From Chryseosolibacter histidinae (GTDB taxonomy: Bacteria > Bacteroidota > Bacteroidia > Cytophagales > Cyclobacteriaceae): DNA of 64,000 bases. The notes under the pieces are model-generated. The model saw only the letters and a program-made list of their open reading frames with translations. It was not told the DNA's origin and made no database searches. The DNA is taken from NCBI RefSeq assembly GCF_018598225.1, contig NZ_JAHESF010000014.1:124001-188000 (forward strand). Reading direction: 5' to 3'. Below are positions 8,023 to 15,838 of the stretch, piece by piece. The position numbers and the translations under genes were made by a program. Every line of letters begins with the position of its first letter. The first letter of the stretch is position 1.

Positions 8023-8637
8023 TCAGACGGCCGGATGATCTTTACTTAATTCACGCGGCGTAAAATATCCCTTGATGCAGTTAGGATTGCATATGCAAAT
8101 TTGAATGTGGTCTTTTTCCCGAAATCCGGCATCTGGATAGAGGCTGTCACCTTCCCAAAACACACCTCTTACGGAATCATAAGCTGGCGCACCATTTTGC
8201 TTTCTAAGACTGTGCACTGTCTGAATGACGGCGCAATCAAGTTCCCGGATAAGCAAATCGGGTCCGCCTTTAGTGACTCTGTTTTTTGGAAGAGAGATGG
8301 AAAATTTGGAGTTCTCAACTGTTTGCTTAAAGAATTTATAAGCTTCCTTTACCTCAGTGAGATTTTGGTAGTCGAGCAAATCGAGGCAACGCCCCAAGTC
8401 AATAACGGCACCAAGCGCAGCTGGTTTGGTAATCGTTGGATCTGTTTTCTTCGACAACGCCTTGGCAAACTCCAGTGCTCTGGAGGGGCTGTATTCCCAA
8501 AAGTATATACCGTGGCCTAGCCAATCCCATGAATTTGTACTGGCCTTTAACGACTTGTTCTTCTGAATTACCTGATTTAAAACCTTCTTATCACATCCAT
8601 GAAAGGCCAGAGTCAGGCCTGTTCTTGAGGAATACAT
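8023..8637 (-). CDS. ADP-ribosyltransferase-like protein, putative toxin of a two-gene module
   Basis: This 204-residue protein has no signal peptide. It shows AFHGCD (His13), GHGIYFWE (Tyr45), RALEFA, VIDLGRCLDLLD, RELDCAVI, VRGVFWEGDSLYP and HIQICICNPNCIKGYF. I recall this combination from a widespread family of hypothetical proteins. The spacing of His-Gly and the later GxYF resembles the H-Y core of ADP-ribosyltransferase/DUF3990-type folds, but this is inference; the glutamate of H-Y-E is not clearly placed. The ATG at 8637 lies inside a 57-residue upstream gene (25-base overlap) with its own promoter. Placement beside a tRNA suits an accessory or defence module. Confidence 0.6.
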   Translation of the reverse strand: MYSSRTGLTLAFHGCDKKVLNQVIQKNKSLKASTNSWDWLGHGIYFWEYSPSRALEFAKALSKKTDPTITKPAALGAVIDLGRCLDLLDYQNLTEVKEAYKFFKQTVENSKFSISLPKNRVTKGGPDLLIRELDCAVIQTVHSLRKQNGAPAYDSVRGVFWEGDSLYPDAGFREKDHIQICICNPNCIKGYFTPRELSKDHPAV

Positions 8638-8786
8638 AGATGCTTATATGGCTTGCGGAGATTACCGTTTTTGGTAAAAACGCCCAACTCGATCAGGAAA
8701 CGTTGAGACGCGCCTTTGCTTGATAAAACCCGCTTTTTGTAGGTTTCTAGTGACTTATTATACTGTTTCTTTTCCTGATCGCTCAT
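8613..8786 (-). CDS. Small 57-residue protein upstream of the ART-like gene, putative antitoxin or partner
   Basis: The frame runs ATG 8786 to TGA 8613. The product begins MSDQEKKQYNKSLETYKK, continues with SSKGASQRFLIELGVFTKNG, and ends LCIPQEQA. It is charged and probably one long helix followed by a short helix-turn unit. Its end overlaps the start of the ART-like gene by 25 bases in another frame, which suggests translational coupling. A good promoter lies 18 bases before the ATG, so this gene is first in the operon. The family looks familiar from mobile-element neighbourhoods, but I cannot name a function; antitoxin is inferred from order, size and overlap. Confidence 0.65.
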   Translation of the reverse strand: MSDQEKKQYNKSLETYKKRVLSSKGASQRFLIELGVFTKNGNLRKPYKHLCIPQEQA

Positions 8787-8803
8787 GTCACTGTTACTTT
8801 AGT

Positions 8804-8834
8804 CAAATATATGTACTATACCAATACTAATCAA
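8804..8834 (-). promoter_or_regulatory. Promoter of the ART-like two-gene operon
   Basis: Read on the minus strand: TTGA (8834-8831), 19-base spacer, TATATTTG (8811-8804). The -7 box is a perfect TAnnTTTG. It lies 18 bases before the ATG at 8786 and supports that start codon. Confidence 0.55.
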
Positions 8835-9194
8835 CCTTATACCTGCTCAAGAGTGCATAGCTACAAGAACATGTGCAACGCTACTGTTCATAAACTGTAA
8901 CGATATCAGCTGGTTTAGAAGTTCCACCCCTGGCCGAGAGGGTACGCTGCTGAATGTTACATCATTGTTAGCCCTCTAGTGGTTGATCTACCACGCGAAC
9001 GTGGTCTACGGGCTATTACTTTCATCCCCCTAGCCACAGCCAGCGAGCGAGTAAGGTTTTTCCAAAAACATTCTCTTTTTCAGTCCAGTTATTCGGCATA
9101 GTGGATAAACTCACTTGAAACGACCTTTTTCAACGTGTTTAGATAAATTTGGTATCGTATAAGCGCAAGATCAAAAACACGGATGAATGCGTAT
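8835..9194. other. Intergenic stretch without a gene
   Basis: No convincing reading frame on either strand. It holds a small hairpin (ACCACG-CGAA-CGTGGT, near 8990-9005). A TAAATTTG box at 9144-9151 may be the -7 element of the following gene, although no -33 element sits at the right distance. Nothing else seen. Confidence 0.5.
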
Positions 9195-9899
9195 ATGAAA
9201 AAACTGACTATCATATTTCTGTTGATGTTTGGCAACTTAACCCTGGCGGTATTTGCCCAAAGCAGCTCACGAGAACTTATCGCCATCGACATCCTGGTTC
9301 AGCCAGATGCCCAAATGATCAAAACCGCCGTGGAGGTCAATAAAGGATTACACAAAGATTATCCAAAAGGCTTTGTGCTGGATACGGCCCATCCACCCCA
9401 CATCACCCTGGTGCAGCGGTTCATCCACCGCGATCAGTTGGACGAGGTCATCAACGCGGTCAAGAAAGTAGTTACAGAGCAACATCCGCTTCCCTTCAAG
9501 CTGGTGACAACCGGCTATCTTACTTCTGTATGGAATTATACCGGGATACTTGGTTACGAAGTTGAGCCCACTTCGGAGCTGGATCAATTTGAAAGAAAGA
9601 TCGTATCCGCTACGCAACCTTTCTCCGTACATGGTGGCACGGAGGCCGCCTTTGTGAAAGAAACGGCTGAGCAGATCAACACCGAAACGATCCGGTACGT
9701 GGAGACATTTGTTCCCAGCTCGTCGGGAAACAATTTCACCCCGCACATCACGATCGGCACAGCTCACCCCGCGTTCCTGAAAAAAATAGAATCGGAGCCG
9801 TTCAGAAGTTTTTCATTCGCCGGAACAAGCATTGCCATTTACCAGCTGGGCAATTTTGGAACGGCACAGAAAAAGCTTTGGATCTCGGAAGCAAAATGA
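9195..9899 (+). CDS. Secreted 2H phosphoesterase (2'-5' RNA ligase/LigT-like family)
   Basis: This protein of about 234 residues has an N-terminal signal peptide (MKKLTIIFLLMFG, cleavage after VFAQ). The two defining motifs of the 2H superfamily are present: HPPHITLV in the first half and FTPHITIG in the second. Cytosolic members act on 2'-5' or cyclic phosphodiester bonds of RNA or nucleotides. Export of this one suggests a periplasmic nucleotide or other phosphodiester substrate, but that is inference. ATG 9195 is chosen over 9183 because it gives a standard signal peptide. Confidence 0.85.
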   Translation: MKKLTIIFLLMFGNLTLAVFAQSSSRELIAIDILVQPDAQMIKTAVEVNKGLHKDYPKGFVLDTAHPPHITLVQRFIHRDQLDEVINAVKKVVTEQHPLPFKLVTTGYLTSVWNYTGILGYEVEPTSELDQFERKIVSATQPFSVHGGTEAAFVKETAEQINTETIRYVETFVPSSSGNNFTPHITIGTAHPAFLKKIESEPFRSFSFAGTSIAIYQLGNFGTAQKKLWISEAK

Positions 9900-9940
9900 C
9901 GGGAAACGGTACCGGATATTCCACAAAGTCTGGACTTTAA

Positions 9941-10291
9941 CTATTTAGATTCACGCCGGCGCTTCTTTAAAAGCCAGTGATAAACGTTTTGCTGTCCTAC
10001 CGTAACAACATACGCTTGAACAAACTCCCATCCATCACTCCCCATGTAGTTCAGGGCATCAACCATTGAATTGAAAATTCGCACCTTGCCCGTCTGTTCG
10101 TCCCTAACCCTGTTGTCAAGCCACACGTTTTTCGCCTCTCCGAAGTCAATATCAATCGTGACTTTGTTACTGAAAAGCCGGGCCGTTCCTATAAGCTCGC
10201 AATAGGAATACTTAACTGTGTCAGGCTGCGCCCTCAACAGCAGTGGTGAACATATAAAAATTGTGATAAAGAGAATGGTAAGTGGTTTCAT
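9941..10291 (-). CDS. Small secreted protein of unknown function
   Basis: This 116-residue protein starts with a clear signal peptide (MKPLTILFITIFICSPLLLRAQ). The mature part has alternating strands (KVTIDIDFGEAKNVW) and a helix-strand end, FNSMVDALNYMGSDGWEFVQAYVV, with a basic tail KKRRRESK. The pattern 'ALNYMGSDGWEFV' followed by a hydrophobic strand recurs in many uncharacterised Bacteroidota proteins, so this is a real gene, but no function is known to me. It is convergent with the 2H phosphoesterase gene. Confidence 0.75.
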   Translation of the reverse strand: MKPLTILFITIFICSPLLLRAQPDTVKYSYCELIGTARLFSNKVTIDIDFGEAKNVWLDNRVRDEQTGKVRIFNSMVDALNYMGSDGWEFVQAYVVTVGQQNVYHWLLKKRRRESK

Positions 10292-10512
10292 GTTGGTGAC
10301 AGGCGGTAAAAAGAACTATGTTAAAACATAAAACCCATCCATCCACTTAACTGAGAGCGGAGAATGGGCTTCCTATAGTTAAAGATAAGAGAATTTAATC
10401 CTGATAATCAAGGGCGTCACGTGTGTGAGGATTATGTTTTTTAGAGAAAACCGTAAACCCTTCCCCGAAGATTTAGTTATCTTTCCTTTCCATGTACCCT
10501 ACCCTTTAGTCT

Positions 10513-12786
10513 ATGATCAAGTTCGTAAAGTGTGCCCTAGCCATTGGCGTTGTAACCCCGCGTCTCCTGATAATGACGATCGTATGCCTCGGCATCATCT
10601 CCTGCCAGCAAAACGAAACGTATCGTGATGAGATCTATGATAAGCCAACGGTCACCATCGATCCCGCTATTAAAAACCTGACGCCGGAACAAAGCCTTGG
10701 CGCGATGCATCTTCCAAAAGGTTTTCATATCGAGCTCGTGGCCAGCGAACCGATGATCCATGAACCCGTAGCCATTGCGTGGGATGGGAACGGAAGAATG
10801 TATGTGGCGCAGATGGTCACCTACATGCAAGACATCGATGGCACCGATGAGAATGAGCCCTGGAGCCGGATCTCCTTGCTCGAAGATACCACCGGTGACG
10901 GCGTGATAGACAAAAGCAGCATTTTTCTCGATAGCCTGATCCTGCCGCGCATCATGCTTCCCCTGGATGACCGTGTCATTGTTGGAGAAACCTATAACAG
11001 AAGTCTTTATTCTTACCGGGATACCAATGGAGACGGAACAGCAGACGAAAAAACTCTTTTGCTGGCCGATACCCTGAAAGACAACCGTAATCTTGAACAC
11101 CAGGACGCCAACCTGTTGTGGAGCATTGACAATTGGCTTTATGTGACCAACAAAGCATTTCGTTTTCGTTTCACCAACGGCACGTTTGTGAGGGATACGA
11201 TGCCTGAGTCGGCGCCAGGTCAATGGGGCCTCACGCAGGATGAAACAGGGCGCCTCTTCTTTTCACGCGCAGGTGCGGAAATTCCCGCGCTTGGTTTTCA
11301 GCAACACCCGGCCTACGGCAGCCTTGAAGTACCAGGGAAATGGGATGAGTCGTTCCTGGAGCCGTGGCCCATCGTTGGAACCCTCGATGCACAAGGCGGT
11401 AAGCGCAGACTGAAGGCTGGCGACAGCACGCTCAACAGGTTCACCGGGGTGGCAGGCCAGGAAGTATTTTTAGGTGATAAAATGCCGCCTGCTTATGGTG
11501 ATCTTTTTATTCCGGAACCGGTTGGCAGGTTGATACGCCGCGCAAAAATTGAGCACCAAAATGGAAAGATCGTTCTCTCCAATGCGTACCACCAGGCCGA
11601 GTTCCTGGCTTCAACCGATCCGTTGTTCAGGCCTGTGATGGCGGCTACGAGTCCCGATGGATGTCTATACGTAGTAGACATGTACAGAGGCATTATCCAG
11701 GAAGGTCAATGGGTGGGCGAAGGCAGTTACCTGAGAGAAGTGGTGAAGAAGAAAGGGTATGACAAGTTCGTTGGCATGGGAAGGATCTACCGGATTTACC
11801 ATGAATCACAGAAACCCGGCCCGAAGCCTGACCTCCTGAAAAAATCTCCGAAGGAGCTGCTCGCGTACCTGAGTCACCCGAATGGCTGGTGGCGTTATAC
11901 CGCACAAAAGCTCATCGTATTGAAACAGGATAAATCAATTGTGCCCGATCTTATAGAAACCGTTGAAGGCAATGAAGGTCTCTTCTCCGGAATTTTTGGA
12001 GCTGATCAAGATTACGGTCTTGAAAGGCTTCACGCGCTTTGGACCCTGGAAGGGTTGGACGAGATCAACAAAGATCTGCTGCTGACAGCTTTTAAAGATG
12101 AAGATGCCCGCGTGCGGGTTGCGGCGATCCGGATCAGTGACCGTTTTGTAAAACAACGGGATGCAGCCATGATAGAAGCGTTAAGAGCGCTGACAAATGA
12201 CACTGATGCCGAGGTGCTGCAACAGCTGATCCTTACCTTTAGGATCATCAACAATGAAACAAAAGATCTGGTACAATCCATCGCCAACCGGTATCCCGAC
12301 AACGATGTGATCAAGGCAACGGCTGCGGAGAATTTAAACCCGGCCTTTTCTGAGGTACAGGCACTCCGGGATAAATTCAGACTTCGCGGCGGCGATGCTG
12401 CCAGCCAGATCATAAACGGTTACAAGATCTTTAAAGAGTACTGCTCAACGTGTCACGGTCCTGAAGGAAAAGGCATTCCACAACTTGCACCTCCCCTTGT
12501 CGGATCACCCCGTGTTACCGGAGACCCCGAGGTCCCGATAAAAATATTGCTGCACGGCTTAACGGGACCGGTAGACGGCGTGGAATACAACGGACCGATG
12601 GCTTCCGTTGCCCAGCAGAATGACGAATACATCGCTGATGTGGTTAGCTACATCCGGGCGCAGCTGAACAATGAAAAAGACCTGGTGTGGCGGGGACGTG
12701 TGAGAACCATCCGTGAAAAGAATGCGGAAAGAAAAAATTACTGGACCCTGAAAGAGCTGGCGTCAGACAAACAAAACACCCAATAG
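10513..12786 (+). CDS. Lipoprotein with membrane-bound dehydrogenase (PVC-type) domain and C-terminal cytochrome c
   Basis: This 757-residue lipoprotein has a lipobox at GIISC. From about residue 60 to 440 it forms a beta-propeller-like domain typical of the TIGR02604 'membrane-bound dehydrogenase' family (GFHIELVASEP, IAWDGNGRMYVAQM, a DTNGDG calcium-like loop). HEAT-like helices follow at about 460-620. A cytochrome c module with haem motif CSTCH sits at about 644-648, with an axial methionine candidate in GPMASV. It probably oxidises a sugar or alcohol in the periplasm and passes electrons to the respiratory chain. The ATG at 10573 gives a shorter, more typical lipoprotein signal and may be the true start. 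Confidence 0.85.
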   Translation: MIKFVKCALAIGVVTPRLLIMTIVCLGIISCQQNETYRDEIYDKPTVTIDPAIKNLTPEQSLGAMHLPKGFHIELVASEPMIHEPVAIAWDGNGRMYVAQMVTYMQDIDGTDENEPWSRISLLEDTTGDGVIDKSSIFLDSLILPRIMLPLDDRVIVGETYNRSLYSYRDTNGDGTADEKTLLLADTLKDNRNLEHQDANLLWSIDNWLYVTNKAFRFRFTNGTFVRDTMPESAPGQWGLTQDETGRLFFSRAGAEIPALGFQQHPAYGSLEVPGKWDESFLEPWPIVGTLDAQGGKRRLKAGDSTLNRFTGVAGQEVFLGDKMPPAYGDLFIPEPVGRLIRRAKIEHQNGKIVLSNAYHQAEFLASTDPLFRPVMAATSPDGCLYVVDMYRGIIQEGQWVGEGSYLREVVKKKGYDKFVGMGRIYRIYHESQKPGPKPDLLKKSPKELLAYLSHPNGWWRYTAQKLIVLKQDKSIVPDLIETVEGNEGLFSGIFGADQDYGLERLHALWTLEGLDEINKDLLLTAFKDEDARVRVAAIRISDRFVKQRDAAMIEALRALTNDTDAEVLQQLILTFRIINNETKDLVQSIANRYPDNDVIKATAAENLNPAFSEVQALRDKFRLRGGDAASQIINGYKIFKEYCSTCHGPEGKGIPQLAPPLVGSPRVTGDPEVPIKILLHGLTGPVDGVEYNGPMASVAQQNDEYIADVVSYIRAQLNNEKDLVWRGRVRTIREKNAERKNYWTLKELASDKQNTQ

Positions 12787-12798
12787 TGGTAAAGAAAA

Positions 12799-12827
12799 AA
12801 AAGCGCCCCCTTTCGGCAGGCGCTTTC
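12799..12827 (-). terminator. Terminator of the GH5-like gene
   Basis: Stem AAAGCGCC (12800-12807) with GGCGCTTT (12819-12826). On the minus strand it is followed by a run of Ts, so it ends transcription of the gene starting at 13949. It also lies just after the convergent dehydrogenase gene. Confidence 0.8.
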
Positions 12828-12854
12828 CAACAACAAACCTATAAACACCAAAAC

Positions 12855-13949
12855 TTAAATCGATTGTCGTGAGCCGCGGTTTTTGAACTGCGAGAGATAG
12901 TGGATCTCTTCTTCCCGGTAGGGCGTTCCGTCGGCGCGGAAAATATCGTGAAACCAGAGTGAAGGTTCGCCATCGTAGGTGACCGTCCATGAATCCCACG
13001 GATAGCTGGTCTGGGTCTTGCCGGCTACGAGCCCCCAGTTGTAACCGCTTACATTGTGTTTCCTAAAAACAGGCAGAATACTTTCGAACGTGTTGTTAAA
13101 GCCACGGGCCATATATTCTGTGCACAGGATCGGGCGGTTGAACCGTTGTAAGATCCTGATCCTTCGCTCCATCTCTTCAGGCGATTCGTAATTATGGAAT
13201 GTGATCACATCCGAGCTCTCGAGCATATAGCGGTCGAGCGCCTTGATCTTGTCATCAGTCCACTCTCCTATCCACACTCCTGCCGTCAGTGGTTGTGAGG
13301 GGTTCACTTCACGCGCCCAGGTAAAGGTCTTCTTCAGCAGCGCAAGGCTCAGGTCTGCCTTATTCTTCGGCTCGTAAGCGCCGTATGAAGAACCATTGGT
13401 ATTGCAGGGCTCGTTGAAGAGGTCCCACACGTGAATGCGACGGTCATTGGCAAAATGGCCGATCACACCTTTCACATAACCTTCAAGCTGATCGTGCTTG
13501 CGCGAATCTTTCAGGATCTCGATACCAGGGCTTTGCAGCCAGCCGGAGTTATGAACTCCGATCTTATACTCACGTTTGCCCGGTTCGGGAAACGGATTCC
13601 AGACACTGTCAAAAAGTACGAACATGACACCGATGCAGTGCTTGTCAGCCAGCGTCAGGAAAGTCTCCATGCGCTGCTTCAGTCCTTCTGCATCATGCTC
13701 CCACAACAGGTGGTGCAGAAACACGCGGATGGAATTAAAGCCAAGGCCTTCTGCCCAGCCCAACTCGCGGTCTATGGTAAGGGAATCGAACGAATCGGCT
13801 TCCCACATTTCAAGCTGGTTCACCGCAGATGAAGGTGCATAGTTACAGCCAAGCAGCCAGCCTTTCTCTGCGTACCAGTCGTTAATTCTTTGTATTGTCC
13901 ATTGCTCCCCTGCCAGCGCAGGCTCGCCATTAACTTTACTTGTGCTCAT
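12855..13949 (-). CDS. Glycoside hydrolase, clan GH-A (GH5-like cellulase/xylanase fold)
   Basis: This 364-residue protein has no signal peptide and folds as a TIM-barrel glycosidase. The acid/base glutamate is in VWDLFNEP (strand 4). The nucleophile glutamate is probably in ILCTEYMARG (strand 7). Also visible are SIRVFLHHLLW near the start and the aromatic WGLVAGKTQTSYPWDSW near the end, which shapes the sugar site. Such proteins are often labelled 1,4-beta-xylanase or cellulase without proof. Cytosolic location suggests it acts on imported oligosaccharides, but the substrate cannot be read from sequence. A clear terminator follows at 12799-12827. Confidence 0.82.
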   Translation of the reverse strand: MSTSKVNGEPALAGEQWTIQRINDWYAEKGWLLGCNYAPSSAVNQLEMWEADSFDSLTIDRELGWAEGLGFNSIRVFLHHLLWEHDAEGLKQRMETFLTLADKHCIGVMFVLFDSVWNPFPEPGKREYKIGVHNSGWLQSPGIEILKDSRKHDQLEGYVKGVIGHFANDRRIHVWDLFNEPCNTNGSSYGAYEPKNKADLSLALLKKTFTWAREVNPSQPLTAGVWIGEWTDDKIKALDRYMLESSDVITFHNYESPEEMERRIRILQRFNRPILCTEYMARGFNNTFESILPVFRKHNVSGYNWGLVAGKTQTSYPWDSWTVTYDGEPSLWFHDIFRADGTPYREEEIHYLSQFKNRGSRQSI

Positions 13950-14624
13950 ATAGGGTGTTGGAAGTTGTTCTTATCAGTTGATCTTTGTGTTAAGAAAAAC
14001 AGGGACGCTAAGATTGATCGCCTGCTGCGGATCATTGTCCCTTGCACATTACAAAGGTCATCAAAATCCGTGCAGGGTTTTGTACTGTTAAAACAACAAA
14101 TGCTGATGTGTAATATTTACAGAATATGTACTGTAATCTGAAGCAGCCGTATTATTCCGTGCGATGCGTATGATCAGCTGTGAATGATAAAAAGCATGTC
14201 GCCAGGATCTTAGAAGCAGCTATAATCACAAGATGGTGAAAGAAGATCCAAAGCAGGTATTGCGTGTGGCGGTAATTACGCACAGGATGAAAGTGAGAGA
14301 AGGTCTTTTCTGTAAACAAAAACAAAACATTATTTGACTAACCTTATATTTCTTACGATGCCCAAGCGCATCGCAAAGAAAAGGGCTCTCTTTTCAGAAA
14401 GCCCCCATTCTCTTTTTTCAATTCATCTATGTGCCGTATGATCCGGTTGAGACTTCAAGCATGTATTTTCAGCTTTTATATATTTTCAATAGAAGATCCA
14501 GTACACGCTCATTGAAAAAAGATTGTACATAAATCGTTAAAAACTGCATGCCAGTATCACCGGCTGCACAGCTCAATGATTTTCGCACGCATGACTCTAT
14601 GATATCGGCGTAATGATACGAACG
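13950..14624. other. 675-base gap between convergent-facing upstream and downstream ends
   Basis: This gap lies between the start of the GH5-like gene and the end of the SDR gene. A 34-codon ATG frame at about 14233 is too short and featureless to call. A hairpin at 14383-14404 is the probable SDR terminator. I see nothing else. Confidence 0.5.
14375..14406 (-). terminator. Probable terminator downstream of the SDR gene
   Basis: On the minus strand, GGGCTTTCT pairs with AGAGAGCCC (nine pairs, one G-U) around a GAAA loop, followed by TTTTCTTT. It lies about 220 bases after the SDR stop codon. Confidence 0.65.
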
Positions 14625-15488
14625 TTACCCATTGATGATCTCACCACCGTTGACGTGAATGAATTGTCCTGTCACATACGACGCATCGCCGCAGGCCAGG
14701 AACAGGTACGCGGGTGCAACTTCAGAGGGCTCGCCTGCCCGCTCCATGGGCACATCGCTGCCGAAGCTTGCTACCTTGTCGCCATCGAACGTTGACGCGA
14801 TCAGGGGTGTCCATATAGGTCCGGGTGCCACACCGTTCACCCTAATTTTTTTCTTTACCAGGTTTGCCGAGAGGCTTCGCGTAAAGCTCACGATAGCGCC
14901 CTTGGTTGACGCATAGTCGATGAGGGAAGGGCTGCCGCGATAGGCCGTAACGGAAGAAGTGTTGATGATGACACCACCTTCGGGGATATGAGGCAACGCC
15001 GCCTGCGTAACCCAGAAGTATGAAAAGAAATTATTGGCAAAAGTAGTGACCAGCTGATCGGAAGTGATGTCTTCGAAATTCTTCTCTTCCCAGTGCAATG
15101 CTGCATTGTTGACGAGGATATCGATGCGTCCGAATTTTTTGATCGTTTTGCTCACAGCGCTTTTACAGTTAGCCTCTTTGCTCAGGTCGCCCGAAATGAT
15201 GATACAGTCCTGGCCTGTTTCCTGCACCATGCCCATGGTCTCGCGTGCATCGCGGTGCTCGTTCAGGTATGCGATGGCAATGCTGGCGCCTTCCTTGGCG
15301 AAGAGCACGGCCACCGCCCTGCCGATACCACTGTCTCCGCCGGTGATGAGGGCCACCTTGTCTTTGAGTCGTCCAGAGCCAGGATATTCATTGTGCACTT
15401 CAGGCCTGGGCTGCATCTTGTGCTCCTTCCCTGGCCTGGCTTGTGTCTGGGGCTTGCGCAGTGTTTTTTTCTTTCCTCCCTTTTGCAT
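14625..15488 (-). CDS. SDR-family oxidoreductase (YghA/glucose-1-dehydrogenase-like)
   Basis: This is a classical short-chain dehydrogenase of about 287 residues. The nucleotide motif is ITGGDSGIGRA, NNAA follows (IDILVNNAALHW), and the catalytic Ser-Tyr-Lys is complete (INTSSVTA, then YASTKGA). The long basic N-terminal tail (MQKGGKKKTLRKPQTQ) and the PEVHNEYPGSGRLKDKVALI segment are typical of the YghA-like subgroup, which is often stress-linked. ATG 15488 is chosen because the longer frame to 15614 is made by reading through heptad repeats. The substrate is unknown. Confidence 0.9.
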   Translation of the reverse strand: MQKGGKKKTLRKPQTQARPGKEHKMQPRPEVHNEYPGSGRLKDKVALITGGDSGIGRAVAVLFAKEGASIAIAYLNEHRDARETMGMVQETGQDCIIISGDLSKEANCKSAVSKTIKKFGRIDILVNNAALHWEEKNFEDITSDQLVTTFANNFFSYFWVTQAALPHIPEGGVIINTSSVTAYRGSPSLIDYASTKGAIVSFTRSLSANLVKKKIRVNGVAPGPIWTPLIASTFDGDKVASFGSDVPMERAGEPSEVAPAYLFLACGDASYVTGQFIHVNGGEIING

Positions 15489-15530
15489 GTCTGTTGTTTT
15501 CCAAGTGTGTACAAAATTTCCATTCCAATC

Positions 15531-15577
15531 GGTTGCCGGTTCGGTTGCCAGTTGCCAGTTACCGGTTGCCGGTTCAG
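15531..15577. repeat. Heptad-repeat arm, word GGTTGCC
   Basis: Units GGTTGCC, GGTTC (two bases missing), GGTTGCC, AGTTGCC, AGTTACC, GGTTGCC, GGTTCAG. It lies just upstream of the SDR start and is in opposite orientation to the array at 15702-15838, so the two form inverted arms around a core of about 125 bases. Confidence 0.85.
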
Positions 15578-15621
15578 AGCGGTGTGACTCTACATATGAC
15601 GTGCTCCGGGTCAAGTGAACT

Positions 15622-15649
15622 AGATACGAGATGTGAGATGAGATATGAG
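15622..15649. repeat. Short heptad-repeat array, word AGATGAG
   Basis: Four consecutive 7-base units: AGATACG, AGATGTG, AGATGAG, ATATGAG. It lies inside the core between the two large arms. The word differs from its neighbours but the period is the same. Confidence 0.7.
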
Positions 15650-15701
15650 ACAGCCAACCTCAGCTTGATTTGAAATACACCAGTAAAAGCGCACCCTTCC
15701 T

Positions 15702-15838
15702 CAACTTTAAACTTTAAACTTTAACCCCTCAACTGGCAACTGGCAACCGGTAACCGGCAACTTTAAACCTTAAACTTTAAACCTCAAACCTCAACCTCCC
15801 CCTCAACTGGCAACTGGTAACCGGCAACTAGCAACTGT
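15702..15838. repeat. Long heptad-repeat array mixing words AAACTTT and CAACTGG in one register
   Basis: Nineteen 7-base units with one four-base slip at 15800-15803: CAACTTT, two AAACTTT, AACCCCT, two CAACTGG, CAACCGG, TAACCGG, CAACTTT, AAACCTT, AAACTTT, two AAACCTC, AACCTCC, then two CAACTGG, TAACCGG, CAACTAG, CAACTGT. The two words alternate without a change of phase (general form nAACYnn). The array covers the last 12 or so codons and the stop of the GH1-like gene. Confidence 0.9.

Noticed and set aside
14233-14340. Short frame of about 34 codons
   Set aside because: No motif, no spacing signal, in an otherwise empty gap.
15489-15614. N-terminal extension of the SDR gene
   Set aside because: Mostly translated heptad repeats; the family-like basic start is at 15488.
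15702-15838. Repeat array considered as CRISPR
   Set aside because: Units are 7 bases with no spacers and no cas genes nearby.
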